Part shown: piece after piece, positions 9,092 through 18,476 of the stretch | Layout: each line of letters begins with the position of its first letter | Position numbering within the stretch: the stretch's first letter is position 1 | NCBI RefSeq assembly: GCF_037120705.1 | Contig: NZ_JAWLJU010000002.1 | Span: 1,426,001 to 1,490,000 of the forward strand | Reading direction: 5' to 3' | DNA: 64,000 nt | DNA from: Pseudoalteromonas sp. UG3-2 | GTDB lineage: Bacteria; Pseudomonadota; Gammaproteobacteria; Enterobacterales; Alteromonadaceae | Translations under genes and position numbers: made by a program | Notes under the pieces: generated by a model | What the model was told of the DNA's origin: nothing | Database searches by the model: none | The model's input: the letters and a program-made list of their open reading frames with translations, nothing else

Positions 9092-9354
9092 TAAACGAGT
9101 CCTTGTCTGACGTTCTGGTATGATGAACCCCAAATTTTGATTGAGTACCCTGTTCGATTGTTCCTGTGTTTTGTTAGAGCTTTATTTTCTTCAGACGATG
9201 CTTTGGCTATTCGAACCTTTACTCGGAAGTGCTTAATAACATATCCGCTTATGTTATCACAGTTGCTTATGGATGCCGTTTTATCAATTACCTTACCAAA
9301 ACATTGCTTCTTAACCGCCAAATATATTTAAACTTTTAATTAGTGTAATGAACT
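9092..9354. other. Spacer without a convincing gene
   Basis: A 263-base AT-rich gap between the NTR remnant and the end of the GGDEF gene. Frames exist on both strands but neither product resembles a protein, and neither has a ribosome site. No clear terminator or repeat is seen. Confidence 0.5.
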
Positions 9355-10317
9355 CTAACTGGCTTTACATGAATACATCAATTGATCTGCTTGATGGAGT
9401 AGCTCAGATAAACTTTTACTATTTTTGGGAAGTATTTCGACATTACCAATAGAAAAGCATATTTTCTGCATCCCTGTTTTTTTATGTTCTTCATCTTGTA
9501 AGCTTTCGATCCGTTTCATGAAGTTTTGTATTGCAACTTGTTCATCATTATTTAAAACTACAATAAATTCATCTCCTCCCCAACGACACAAGAGGTCTGT
9601 TTTTCTCGTACAAGATCTTAGAATATTTGCAAAACGTTTAAGTACTTGATCCCCAGCTTCATGACCAAGAGTGTCATTAATGAGTTTAAAGTTGTTTAGA
9701 TCTATGAAAATTAATTGTGCTTTTCGGTTCAGCTTGCTCGATAGCTGTTGAAGCGGTTCAAAAGCTTCTTCAAAACCTCTTCGATTATAAATGTTTGTCA
9801 GGGGATCTAGGCGACTCTCTATTTTTAGTTCACTTTCTTTATAAAGGTGAGCTAAATCACCACTAATTACATCCCTTAAAACTTCCAAAATATCGAAAAA
9901 CTGTTTTTTGTAATTAGTTGGGGCTGTATCCATTACACATAATGTGCCAAAACATTTTCCGTCGGGCCAATGTATAGGATAGCCTAAATAAGAAACATAG
10001 TTATCTTCAGTTAATTCAGGATTGTTCTGCCATGCATCAACTGAAGCAGCATTTTGTACATACAATGGCGAGTTATTTTTTACGACAGTATGGCAATATA
10101 CGTTAATATCCATAGAAGCAGAACCACCGGGAGAATAATGAGTTGTGGGTAGCTCTGAGGCGATTAATACTTCAATTCCTTTATGAGAAGCTTGGTTAAT
10201 GAATGCTACTGGCGAATTGAACAGCGAAGCAACTGAGTTTACCAGTTTTTGCCATCTTTCCCAGTCTAAATCTTCAAGTGCTAAATCGTAAAGCGACTCA
10301 TAAGAATAACCAGACAT
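9355..10317 (-). CDS. Diguanylate cyclase with N-terminal GAF domain
   Basis: 320 residues, soluble. Residues about 15-155 form a GAF-type sensor (CHTVVKNNSPLYVQNA and YLGYPIHWPDGKCFGTLCVMD are typical). A GGDEF domain occupies about 165-318: DPLTNIYNRRGF start, FIDLNNFKLINDTLGHEAGD metal-binding region, and the active signature RWGGDEFIVV. An RKTD inhibitory site lies five residues ahead of GGDEF, so product feedback by cyclic di-GMP is expected. The catalytic residues are intact, so it should make c-di-GMP from GTP. The ligand of the GAF domain is unknown. It lies between the Shango region and IS debris, transcribed alone. Confidence 0.92.
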   Translation of the reverse strand: MSGYSYESLYDLALEDLDWERWQKLVNSVASLFNSPVAFINQASHKGIEVLIASELPTTHYSPGGSASMDINVYCHTVVKNNSPLYVQNAASVDAWQNNPELTEDNYVSYLGYPIHWPDGKCFGTLCVMDTAPTNYKKQFFDILEVLRDVISGDLAHLYKESELKIESRLDPLTNIYNRRGFEEAFEPLQQLSSKLNRKAQLIFIDLNNFKLINDTLGHEAGDQVLKRFANILRSCTRKTDLLCRWGGDEFIVVLNNDEQVAIQNFMKRIESLQDEEHKKTGMQKICFSIGNVEILPKNSKSLSELLHQADQLMYSCKAS

Positions 10318-10491
10318 AACAACTGCTCTGAAAATGAATTTGTAGTCTCAAAGTCTAGCACATAATATAAAATATAAGACATCGGAGTAGTATGATTTAT
10401 GGTGATTTCTGGTGTACGAGGATGAAAGAGCGCGGCATACTCAGTTGGTAAAAGATCCTGGCAGATCAACCAACAACAAGAGTAAGCCGCT

Positions 10492-11158
10492 ATGTCGAAT
10501 GATAATCTTATTTCCATAGAATCACCAGAAGATCCGCTTAACAATTTGCTGAAGCAAGGAGTCAGACAGCTCTTAGCCCAAGCAGTGGAAGCTGAATTGG
10601 CTCAGTTACTCTCAGAGTATGAAGAGCGCCGTGATGAGCAAGGCAGGCCCGTAGTTGTGAGGAATGGATATTTACCGGAAAGAACCATTCAGACTGGGCT
10701 GGGTGATATTGATGTTAAAATCCCAAAGGTACGAGATCGCTCGAATAGCGGGATTAAATTCAACAGCAAACTGGTTCCTCCTTATTTAAAGCGAACTAAA
10801 GCGATAGAAGAGTTTCTACCTTGGTCATACTTGAAAGGGATCTCAACAGACGATTTTCTAGAAACCCTGCAAAGCCTGTTAGGTGTTGATGCATCAGGGC
10901 TTTCATCCAATACAATAGGCCGGTTAAAATCGACCTGGGAAAGTGAATACCAGAGTGAAGGAAGCGCTGCATGATATTTGGCAGGCAGAGACAAGAGAAG
11001 ATGCTTACAAAGCGTATGATACCTGTATCAGGCGGTTTGAGGACAAATATCCTAAGGCCATGGAGTGCTTAAGCAAAGATAAAGGGAGCCTATTGGCCTT
11101 TTATGATTTTCCAGCTTAACACTGGCTCCATATCCGGACAACGAATCCGATAGAATCG
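10492..11158 (+). pseudogene. IS256-family transposase, internally deleted and truncated
   Basis: The first 160 codons (10492-10974) give a typical IS256/Mutator N-terminus (LLKQGVRQLLAQAVEAELAQ, RNGYLPERTIQTGLGDIDV, KIPKVRDRS). The frame then breaks. From about 10953 another frame resumes with C-terminal IS256 sequence (ALHDIWQAETREDAYKAYD, KYPKAMECLSKDKGSLLAFY, DFPA), so the catalytic DDE core is deleted. In that frame a TAA at 11117-11119 replaces the Glu expected in FPAEHW, after which HWLHIRTTNPIES continues until the IS66 element begins at about 11159. It cannot transpose by itself. Confidence 0.85.
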
Positions 11159-11240
11159 GTGTGTCCGTCCGCTAAACCACACCTAGTAACCGCGGTTTTA
11201 TAAAGGTAGCTTTAAACTCCAATCAACCATGGAGTAAAAC

Positions 11241-11336
11241 ATGCCTAAACATAGAACTGCCGAGCTGTGGCAATGGCTCCTATCAGGCTTATCGGTGATT
11301 GCCCATAAGCCTCTGAATTATGGTTATAACGTATGA
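11241..11336 (+). pseudogene. IS66 TnpA fragment, 31 codons
   Basis: ATG at 11241 gives MPKHRTAELWQWLLSGLS, matching the opening of IS66-type accessory protein TnpA, then runs to a stop at 11334-11336. The rest of tnpA and essentially all of tnpB are missing, since tnpC begins only 80 bases later. Confidence 0.6.
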
Positions 11337-11416
11337 TCATAACCACGCGATTTAGATCACCAATTGATATGAATAAAGTGGAGGCATAACAGCGGTTTAT
11401 TGGTAAAATAATCCGC

Positions 11417-12901
11417 ATGAAAGATATTAACGCATTGCCTGATGACCCCCAATAGTTGAGGCAAATGATTGCTCAGCTCCAGGCGCGCAATAACTACCTC
11501 GAAGAGCAATTCAGACTGGCCCAACATAAACGCTTTGGGGCCAGCAGTGAGTCGCACCCGGCGCAAGCTGACTTGTTTAATGAAGTGGAAGCGCTGGTTG
11601 AAGAGACGCCTGAGCAAGACGTTGAAACCATCGAATATCAGCGCAAAAAGCCAACGCGCCAACCACTGCCAAAAGACTTGCCTCGCGAGCGTGTTGTGCA
11701 TGACATCGACCATAAACACTGTGATTGCTGTGGTGGTGAGCTACACAAAATGGGTGAGGATGTCAGCGAAAAGCTGGAGTTTATCCCAGCCTAAGTTAAA
11801 GTGATTGAACACGTTAGGCCCAAATACAGCTGCCGACACTGTGAAAAAACAGACACCCAGGTGGCGATAAAGCAAGCCCCTGTACCACCGAGCCCCATTC
11901 CAAAAGGCATTGCAACGGCCAGCTTGCTGAGCCAAATCATCACCAGTAAATATCAGTACGGCTTACCGCTATATCGGCAGGAAAGCCTATTCAAACAATA
12001 TGGGATTGCGTTAGGTAGGCGCACCATGGCCGACTGGATGCTACGTTGCGCCAGTTTATTTAAACCACTCTACGACAGGCTTCACGACGTGTTGCTACAG
12101 CAACCGGTGATACAAGCCGATGAACCCCCAGTTAAGGTGGTGAAAGAAGGCAAACAAACCAGTTACATGTGGCTGTATTGCAGCGGCACGGATTCGCCCG
12201 AGGCGGAAGCAAACATCTCTAACATTGTATTGTTCGACTATCAGAATAGTCGTGCAGGGCGCTGTCCTGTGGGTTTTTTACAAGGATACGACGGTTATCT
12301 GCAAGTAGATGGTTATACAGGCTATGAACAAACCCAAGCGACACTAGTTGGCTGTTGGGCACATGCAAGACGCAAGTTCAAAGAAGCCGCAGATGCGCAA
12401 GCGAAGGGCAAAACCGGTAAAGCCAACTGGGCACTCAACCACATTCAAAAGCTATACCGCGTTGAAACAGCCATCAAGGCCGCAAGCCTTCAAGAAAGGC
12501 ACATTGCGAGGGAAAAACAAAGTACAGCGCTACTCGAGCAGTTTAAAACCTGGCTAGAAAAATCAGCACAAACGGTGGTACCAAAATCGAAGCTAGGTGA
12601 AGCCATCCATTACACGCTAAGACAGTGGCCAAAACTCATTCGCTACCTCGACAACGGGCAGTTAGGCATAGACAACAACCGCGCTGAGCGCGCCATCAAA
12701 CCGTTCGTTATTGGCCGCAAAAACTGGCTATTTAGCTTCACCACAAGTGGCGCAGAGAGCAGCGCGATACTCTATAGCTTAATCGAAACCGCCAAAGCAA
12801 ATGGCCTCACGCCATTCGACTATGTGATGCACTGTTTAAACGAACTTGCTCAACCAGACTGTGATATCGACAGTTTATTGCCTTGGAAGGTTAGCCTCTA
12901 A
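11417..12901 (+). pseudogene. IS66-family transposase TnpC with two in-frame stop codons
   Basis: One continuous frame of 494 codons from ATG 11417 to TAA 12901 reads as a complete IS66 transposase except for TAG at 11453-11455 (codon 13) and TAA at 11792-11794 (codon 126). Domains follow the family order: N-terminal coiled coil (QLQARNNYLEEQFRLAQHKR), zinc-finger region with HCDCCGGEL and YSCRHCEK, then the DDE nuclease with QADEPPVKVV, LQVDGYTGYEQ and the NNRAERAIKPFVIGRKNWL signature. No frameshift is present. Both stops could derive from Gln codons by C-to-T change. Without readthrough it is dead, although the 366-codon C-terminal part from GTG 11801 could still be made. Confidence 0.88.
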
Positions 12902-12925
12902 GTGTGGTTCGCTGCACGCTTACTA

Positions 12926-12959
12926 ATAAAAAAGCGAACCAGAAGTGGTTCGCTTTTTT
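12926..12959. terminator. Rho-independent terminator after IS66 tnpC
   Basis: AAAAAAGCGAACC / GGTTCGCTTTTTT stem with a 6-base loop and T/A tracts on both sides. It reuses the GGTTCGC sequence of the IS66 right end and would also shield gcvP from transposon transcription. Confidence 0.8.
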
Positions 12960-12988
12960 GTTTTACTGACCTCAAGATTCAACTATCG

Positions 12989-13047
12989 GTTGCAAACTTT
13001 ATTTGAGTTGCAAACTTAATTTCGATAGTTGCAATCTTTATTCGAGA
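12989..13047. repeat. Three degenerate ~20-bp tandem repeats
   Basis: Units begin at 12989 (GTTGCAAACTTTATTTGA), 13007 (GTTGCAAACTTAATTTCGAT) and 13028 (GTTGCAATCTTTATTCGAG), spaced about 20 bases apart, directly downstream of the gcvP stop. Confidence 0.6.
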
Positions 13048-13061
13048 TCGACAATCAAACC

Positions 13062-15959
13062 TTAGTCACGATAGCTATCAACCGCTGGGCAAGAGCAAAT
13101 GAGATTACGGTCGCCGTATACGTCATCGATACGAGTAACCGTTGGCCAGAATTTGTCTTTGGCTACGCTTGCTACTGGGAATGCGGCATAGAAACGGTCG
13201 TATGCGCGGTTCCAGTCGTTGCTAAGTACGTCGGCTTGGGTGTGCGGTGCAAATACCAGAGGGTTGTCTTCGATTGACCATTCACCTGACGCGATTTTGT
13301 CGATTTCGCCTTTAATCGAAACCAGTGCTTCGATAAAGCGGTCTAGCTCTACTTTTGACTCAGATTCCGTTGGCTCAACCATCAGTGTGCCCGCTACTGG
13401 GAACGACATGGTTGGTGAGTGGAAGCCGTAGTCTTGTAGGCGCTTAGCTACGTCCATTTCGGTGATGCCAGTGGCGTCTTTCAGTGGGCGTAGGTCAACA
13501 ATACACTCGTGGGCAACACGGTCGTTACGACCACGGTATAAAATTGGGAAGTGCTCGCTGAGTTTCGCAGCCACATAGTTACCATTAACAATGGCCATTT
13601 CTGTCGCTTGTTTTAAGCCTTCGCTGCCCATCATGGCAATGTATGCCCATGAGATAGGTAGAATCGCTGCTGAGCCGTAAGGCGCTGCAGAAACGGCACC
13701 GTTGCCGACGTTTGTGCCTTCAACGTTAATCACGCTGTGGTTTGGCATAAATGGCGCTAGGTGTGATTTAACACCAATCGGACCAACACCTGGGCCACCG
13801 CCACCGTGTGGAATACAGAAGGTTTTGTGTAGGTTTAAGTGCGATACGTCTGAGCCAATTGAACCTGGGCTAGTGACACCCACTTGCGCGTTCATGTTAG
13901 CGCCGTCCATATACACCTGACCGCCGTGCTGGTGAACAATGTCACACACTTCGCGGATAGACTCTTCATACACGCCGTGCGTAGACGGGTAAGTAACCAT
14001 GATGCACGATAGGTTTTCTGCTACGTCTGCCGCTTTAGCACGTAGGTCTTCCATATCGATGTTACCGTTCTTATCACAGTCAACCACAACCACTTTCATG
14101 CTCGCCATTTGAGCAGATGCAGGGTTAGTACCGTGCGCAGAGCTTGGAATTAAGCACACATTACGATGGCCTTCGCCGCGCGACTCGTGGTATTTACGGA
14201 TGGCGATTAGACCAGCGTATTCACCTTGCGCACCTGAATTTGGCTGTAGCGAAACCGCGTCGTAGCCAGTGATATTCACCAGCCAGTCGTGCAGCTCGGT
14301 CATCATGATCTTGTAGCCTTCAGCTTGGTCGATTGGGCAGAACGGGTGTAGCTCTGCAAACTCAGGCCAAGTTACTGGGATCATCTCCGCAGTAGCATTC
14401 AGCTTCATGGTGCATGAACCCAATGAAATCATTGAGTGGTTCAGTGCCAAGTCTTTGTTTTCAAGACGCTTGATGTAACGTAGCATCTCAGTTTCGCTGT
14501 GGTAGCTGTTAAAGTTTGGATGCGTAAGAATTTCGTCATCACGTACTAGGCTTGCTGGAATACCAGTGATGTTCTCGCCTGCTACTTGTGCGTCTAGTGC
14601 ATCCACATCAAGGCCGTGGCCTTCGCCAAGGATGATGTCGAACAGCTCTGCTACGTCGCTACGCGTGGTGGTTTCGTTAACCGCAACTGAGTATTCACCT
14701 TCGTGGTTTAGAGCAAAGTTTACGCCGTGCTCTACCGCACGTGTTAGTGCCGCTTGCTTGTCTGCGTCGTCGGCCTTAACTGTGATGGTATCAAACCAAG
14801 TGTCATGCTTCAGTGCAACGCCTTTGGCTTTAAGGCCTGTGGCGAGAATGCTGGCAAAACGGTTAATGCGCTCTGCAATGGTTTTTAGGCCTTCTGGACC
14901 ATGATACACCGCGTAGAACGCCGCCATGTTCGCCAGTAGCACCTGTGCAGTACAAATGTTTGAGTTGGCTTTTTCACGACGGATGTGCTGCTCACGAGTT
15001 TGCATTGCCATACGTAGGGCGTCGTTACCTAAACGGTCTTTAGAAACACCAATAATACGCCCTGGCAATGAACGCTTGTACTTGTCGCGAGTAGCAAAGA
15101 ATGCCGCGTGTGGGCCACCGTAGCCCATAGGCACACCAAAGCGCTGAGCAGAACCAAGTACCACGTCGGCACCTAGCTTACCTGGTGCTTTTAATAGCAT
15201 TAAGCTCATGATGTCAGCTGCCACACAAGCAATCGCTTTTTTGTCTTGTACTTGGGCGATTAAATCAGTGATATCAACTACTTCACCTGAAGTGGTTGGG
15301 TATTGGAATAAGGCACCAAAAATATCGTGGTTTGCCGCTTCAGTTGCAGGGCCTACCACCACTTCAAAGCCAAATTGCTCTGCACGAGTCGCCACTACGT
15401 CAATGGTTTGCACGTGTACGTCGTCGGCAATAAAGAAGGTGTTGGCTTTTTTAGCTTTAGCAACGCGCTTGGCCAATGCCATGGCTTCTGCTGCTGCGGT
15501 TGATTCGTCAAGCAGTGAGGCACTGGCAAGATCTAGGCCGGTAATGTCCATAGTCATGGTTTGGAAGTTAAGCAGTGATTCCAAACGACCTTGCGCAATC
15601 TCTGGTTGATACGGCGTGTAAGCAGTGTACCAGCCCGGGTTCTCCAGTACGTTACGTAAAATAACGTTAGGTACGTGAGTGGGGTGGTAGCCTTGACCGA
15701 TGTAAGATTTGAAAACCTTGTTTTTGCTGGCTACTGATTTTAGGTAGCTTAGGGTTTCCACTTCTGTGCGGCTTTCACCGATCTGTAAGCCCTCTTCTAA
15801 ACGAATAGAAGCAGGTACAGTTTGACCGATCAGCTCTTCAACACTAGATACTCCTAGAGCGTTTAACATCTCGCTCACCTCAGCCGGGCCAGGCCCAATA
15901 TGGCGGCGGATAAAATCTTGCTTTTGCTCTAATTGTTCAAGAGATTTGGCGTTTGACAT
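13062..15959 (-). CDS. gcvP: Glycine dehydrogenase (decarboxylating), P-protein
   Basis: 965 residues, full length for the fused alpha-beta type P-protein. It decarboxylates glycine with pyridoxal phosphate and passes the aminomethyl group to lipoyl-GcvH. The N-terminus carries FIRRHIGPG and the C-terminal half holds the PLP lysine in [16 protein letters not shown], with [15 protein letters not shown] after it. It is the last gene of the gcv cluster, 198 bases behind gcvH, with a terminator-like hairpin in that gap that may lower its expression relative to gcvT and gcvH. Known gammaproteobacterial order gcvT-gcvH-gcvP is kept. Confidence 0.97.
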   Translation of the reverse strand: MSNAKSLEQLEQKQDFIRRHIGPGPAEVSEMLNALGVSSVEELIGQTVPASIRLEEGLQIGESRTEVETLSYLKSVASKNKVFKSYIGQGYHPTHVPNVILRNVLENPGWYTAYTPYQPEIAQGRLESLLNFQTMTMDITGLDLASASLLDESTAAAEAMALAKRVAKAKKANTFFIADDVHVQTIDVVATRAEQFGFEVVVGPATEAANHDIFGALFQYPTTSGEVVDITDLIAQVQDKKAIACVAADIMSLMLLKAPGKLGADVVLGSAQRFGVPMGYGGPHAAFFATRDKYKRSLPGRIIGVSKDRLGNDALRMAMQTREQHIRREKANSNICTAQVLLANMAAFYAVYHGPEGLKTIAERINRFASILATGLKAKGVALKHDTWFDTITVKADDADKQAALTRAVEHGVNFALNHEGEYSVAVNETTTRSDVAELFDIILGEGHGLDVDALDAQVAGENITGIPASLVRDDEILTHPNFNSYHSETEMLRYIKRLENKDLALNHSMISLGSCTMKLNATAEMIPVTWPEFAELHPFCPIDQAEGYKIMMTELHDWLVNITGYDAVSLQPNSGAQGEYAGLIAIRKYHESRGEGHRNVCLIPSSAHGTNPASAQMASMKVVVVDCDKNGNIDMEDLRAKAADVAENLSCIMVTYPSTHGVYEESIREVCDIVHQHGGQVYMDGANMNAQVGVTSPGSIGSDVSHLNLHKTFCIPHGGGGPGVGPIGVKSHLAPFMPNHSVINVEGTNVGNGAVSAAPYGSAAILPISWAYIAMMGSEGLKQATEMAIVNGNYVAAKLSEHFPILYRGRNDRVAHECIVDLRPLKDATGITEMDVAKRLQDYGFHSPTMSFPVAGTLMVEPTESESKVELDRFIEALVSIKGEIDKIASGEWSIEDNPLVFAPHTQADVLSNDWNRAYDRFYAAFPVASVAKDKFWPTVTRIDDVYGDRNLICSCPAVDSYRD

Positions 15960-16117
15960 TAGTCCAGATTCCTATGATCCAAATGAAAAAGTTGAATACT
16001 GTATTAACTCTAAGCTTACGACTTAGGATCAAAATACCTTGGTAACGGCAGTATTCTAAAAACAGGTGAGGTAGCAAAGCCGCCCCACAGCAACCGCAGT
16101 TGCTAAAAAACAATAAT

Positions 16118-16142
16118 AAAAGCCCCTAAAAAGGGGCTTTTA
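16118..16142 (-). terminator. Rho-independent terminator between gcvH and gcvP
   Basis: AAAAGCCCC / GGGGCTTTT stem around a short A/T loop, followed on the minus strand by a T-rich tract. It lies 15 bases downstream of the gcvH stop and 158 bases upstream of gcvP. Confidence 0.8.
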
Positions 16143-16157
16143 TTACTTATCAACAAA

Positions 16158-16547
16158 TTAGTCTTCGTCGATTGAATTTGCGTAGCCTTCCGCGTCTAGC
16201 AGATTGTCTAGCTCAGACTCATCAGACGCTTTAATACGGAACAACCAACCGTCACCGTACGAGTCATTGTTTACGGTTTCAGGTGCGTCTTCTAGCTCTT
16301 CGTTGATAGCAATGATCTCACCACCAATTGGCGCATAGATATCAGAAGCCGCTTTTACAGATTCAGCTACGGCACAGTCTTCGCCTGCGTCTACTTCATC
16401 GCCTACTTCTGGTAGCTCAACGAATACCATGTCGCCTAGAAGTTCTTGTGCGTGCTCAGTGATACCTACTGTGTACTCGCCATTGCCTTCAGCGCGAACC
16501 CACTCGTGTGAAGTAGCGTACTTTAACTCGCTAGGAATGTTGCTCAT
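16158..16547 (-). CDS. gcvH: Glycine cleavage system H protein
   Basis: 129 residues, normal length. It carries the lipoate arm that shuttles the aminomethyl group between GcvP, GcvT and the lipoamide dehydrogenase. The lipoyl lysine is K65 in [17 protein letters not shown], and the opening SEWVR-like block [18 protein letters not shown] is typical. It sits 61 bases behind gcvT and should be cotranscribed. A terminator follows its stop. Confidence 0.97.
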   Translation of the reverse strand: MSNIPSELKYATSHEWVRAEGNGEYTVGITEHAQELLGDMVFVELPEVGDEVDAGEDCAVAESVKAASDIYAPIGGEIIAINEELEDAPETVNNDSYGDGWLFRIKASDESELDNLLDAEGYANSIDED

Positions 16548-16608
16548 TTTTTTGTTCCTTTGGTCGGTTGTTGATGCCGCCCCGTGAGCGACACCAGTGT
16601 TGTTCTAA

Positions 16609-17691
16609 TTAAATAATTGACTTGCCGTTACGAACGAAGCTTGGCTTCACTACTTTAACATCAACTAGCTTTTTACGCATTTCAACTTGTGCTGTCTCGC
16701 CAATTGAACGCGGTACACGCGCAAGGGCAACGCTAAAGCCTAAAGTCGGTGAGAATGTACCAGAAGTGATCACGCCTTCGCCACCTTCCACGATAACTTT
16801 AGCACCAGCACGTAATACGCCTTTGCTTTCAAGTACTAAGCCTACTAGCTTGTCGGTGTTTTTCTCTTCGCGTTGCTTCGCCACCGCCGCTCGGCCGATA
16901 AAGTCACGATCCTTAGGCTCCCAAGCAATGGTCCATGCCATGTTTGCCGCCAGTGGCGACACGGTTTCGTCCATGTCTGAGCCATAGAGGTTCATGCCCG
17001 CTTCTAAACGTAGCGTATCACGCGCACCTAGGCCAGCTGGACGCACACCGGCGTCTAATAATTTTTGCCATAAATCCGCAGCGGCATCGTTATGTACTAC
17101 GATTTCATAGCCTGCTTCGCCAGTGTAGCCTGTAGTTGCAATAAACAACTCGCCAGCTTGTACACCAAAAAATGGCTTCATGCCCTCTACTGCAGCTTGT
17201 TGCTGCTCATCTAGCACAGTCGCTGTTTTAGCAATGGCATTAGGGCCTTGTACGGCAATCATGGCGTATTCTGGGCGCTCGGTTACGCTTACTTCAAAGT
17301 CAGCAGCAACCGCGTTGATGTGCGCTAAGTCTTTTTCACGCGTTGCTGAGTTGACCACCATGCGGTATTGCGTTTCTGAGAAGAAGTAAATGATAAGGTC
17401 GTCAATTACTCCGCCTTGCTCGTTTAGCATGCCGGTGTACAGCGCTTTACCAGGTACGGTAAGCTTTGCCACGTCGTTTGCTACTAGCTTGCGTAAAAAT
17501 GCTTTGGCATCAACGCCTTCAATATCAACAATGGTCATGTGAGAAACGTCGAACATACCAGCGTCGGTACGAACAGCGTGGTGCTCTTCAATTTGCGAAC
17601 CATAGTTAATTGGCATTTCCCAGCCGTGGAAATCTACCATTTTTGCGCCAGCTTCTAGGTGCTTGGCGTGGAGTACTGTTTTAGAAGCCAT
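16609..17691 (-). CDS. gcvT: Aminomethyltransferase, glycine cleavage T protein
   Basis: 360 residues. It transfers the methylene from aminomethyl-lipoyl-GcvH to tetrahydrofolate, releasing ammonia. Visible family blocks are [44 protein letters not shown] (containing the catalytic Asp) and [28 protein letters not shown]. Length is normal. It follows a shortened GcvT-like gene by 81 bases and precedes gcvH. I see no glycine riboswitch in the short leader. Confidence 0.97.
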   Translation of the reverse strand: MASKTVLHAKHLEAGAKMVDFHGWEMPINYGSQIEEHHAVRTDAGMFDVSHMTIVDIEGVDAKAFLRKLVANDVAKLTVPGKALYTGMLNEQGGVIDDLIIYFFSETQYRMVVNSATREKDLAHINAVAADFEVSVTERPEYAMIAVQGPNAIAKTATVLDEQQQAAVEGMKPFFGVQAGELFIATTGYTGEAGYEIVVHNDAAADLWQKLLDAGVRPAGLGARDTLRLEAGMNLYGSDMDETVSPLAANMAWTIAWEPKDRDFIGRAAVAKQREEKNTDKLVGLVLESKGVLRAGAKVIVEGGEGVITSGTFSPTLGFSVALARVPRSIGETAQVEMRKKLVDVKVVKPSFVRNGKSII

Positions 17692-17772
17692 ACTTATCCT
17701 TCACATTTTACTCAGTGAGCTTAGTTGCTACTGAGGGGGTTATTGTTATCGCCAAGCGATAACCGCACGGAA

Positions 17773-18348
17773 TTACGATACCAGTTTAAATCCAGCACCC
17801 GTTAACGCAGCCTGCCACTTTTCAAGTACGCTGGCTTGGGCAATTAACTGATACTGTTGTTGTTCGGCCACCAGTAAGGTGGTGATAAATACGTCGCCGC
17901 TTTGTTTGCCATAGCAGGCATTTTTGTCTGAAATACGCAGCCCAGGTGTTAGCGCAAAGTCACTGATTAAGCGCTCAAACGCCTGCTCACCCGTCACGGT
18001 AGCGGCAAGTAGATCTTGGCGTCTTACCAGTTCAATATCAAACTCGCTAACATGCTGCTCAACTAACGCTGTGAGTTCTTTGGCTGCCGCTTCACTCACC
18101 ACAAAACGGTACGCGGTTTCACTAAAATAGTAAATGGCGAATTTTTCGCCACTTTGTAGCTGACCTTGCACACCTAAACCCGGTGCCATCAGCTTATTGA
18201 GGTTAAGCCCAAGTATTTGACTTAAAAACGGTGTGCTTTCAAAACCGCTGAAATCGAGGACCACAACCGCCGTGGTTGGAGTGTAGTGGTTTTGCGCCGG
18301 AATACTGCCTAGACGGTGCTTAGCAAAGATAATTGGCGTGACGCTCAT
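17773..18348 (-). CDS. Truncated GcvT-like paralogue, probably non-catalytic
   Basis: 191 residues from ATG 18348, chosen because AAGG lies at proper distance; a longer frame adds 16 unlikely residues. IYYFSETAYRFVVSEAAAKE aligns with [20 protein letters not shown] of the neighbouring GcvT, and FESTPFLSQIL, GDVFITTLL and LEKWQAALTGAGFK match further blocks in the same order. Missing are the N-terminal GWEMP block, the NEQGGVIDD segment that holds the catalytic Asp, and the whole C-terminal third. It is therefore a GcvT-fold protein that cannot do the usual chemistry. First gene of the gcv operon; a regulatory or folate-binding role is guesswork. Confidence 0.75.
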   Translation of the reverse strand: MSVTPIIFAKHRLGSIPAQNHYTPTTAVVVLDFSGFESTPFLSQILGLNLNKLMAPGLGVQGQLQSGEKFAIYYFSETAYRFVVSEAAAKELTALVEQHVSEFDIELVRRQDLLAATVTGEQAFERLISDFALTPGLRISDKNACYGKQSGDVFITTLLVAEQQQYQLIAQASVLEKWQAALTGAGFKLVS

Positions 18349-18421
18349 AGGGCTAACCTTAGTGAAATTTCGATAGTTAAAAGTATAAGGATGCATAAAG
18401 GCAACAACAAATTGTATTTAC

Positions 18422-18435
18422 TTATCAATTGATAA
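18422..18435. promoter_or_regulatory. Perfect palindrome, candidate LysR operator
   Basis: TTATCAATTGATAA is a perfect 14-bp palindrome in the 128-base gap between the gcvT-like gene and the divergent LysR gene. It fits the T-N11-A rule of LysR-type sites, and LysR regulators usually bind between themselves and a divergent target. Confidence 0.5.
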
Positions 18436-18476
18436 ATAATATTAATGTATTTTGGTTTTATAAATAGCTTTTCCTT

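Larger units (their letters stand above)
11159..12924 (+). mobile_element. Decayed IS66-family element inserted in the IS256 remnant
   Basis: The right end at 12901-12922 ends in CGCTTAC, the mirror of the usual IS66 GTAAGCG terminus. A degenerate matching left end is seen at 11159-11186, sharing ACCACAC.TAG with the right end. Inside are a truncated tnpA start, no recognisable tnpB, and a tnpC with two stop codons. No 8-bp target duplication is visible, so at least one flank was rearranged after insertion. The left end cuts the IS256 sequence, which dates IS66 arrival after IS256. Confidence 0.75.

Noticed and set aside
9055..9331. Overlapping frames on both strands in the gap before the GGDEF gene
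   Set aside because: Neither reads like protein and neither has a ribosome site or known motif.
17692..18476. Glycine riboswitch ahead of the gcv genes
   Set aside because: The leaders are too short (81 bases before gcvT, under 130 before the gcvT-like gene) and show no tandem glycine-aptamer pattern.
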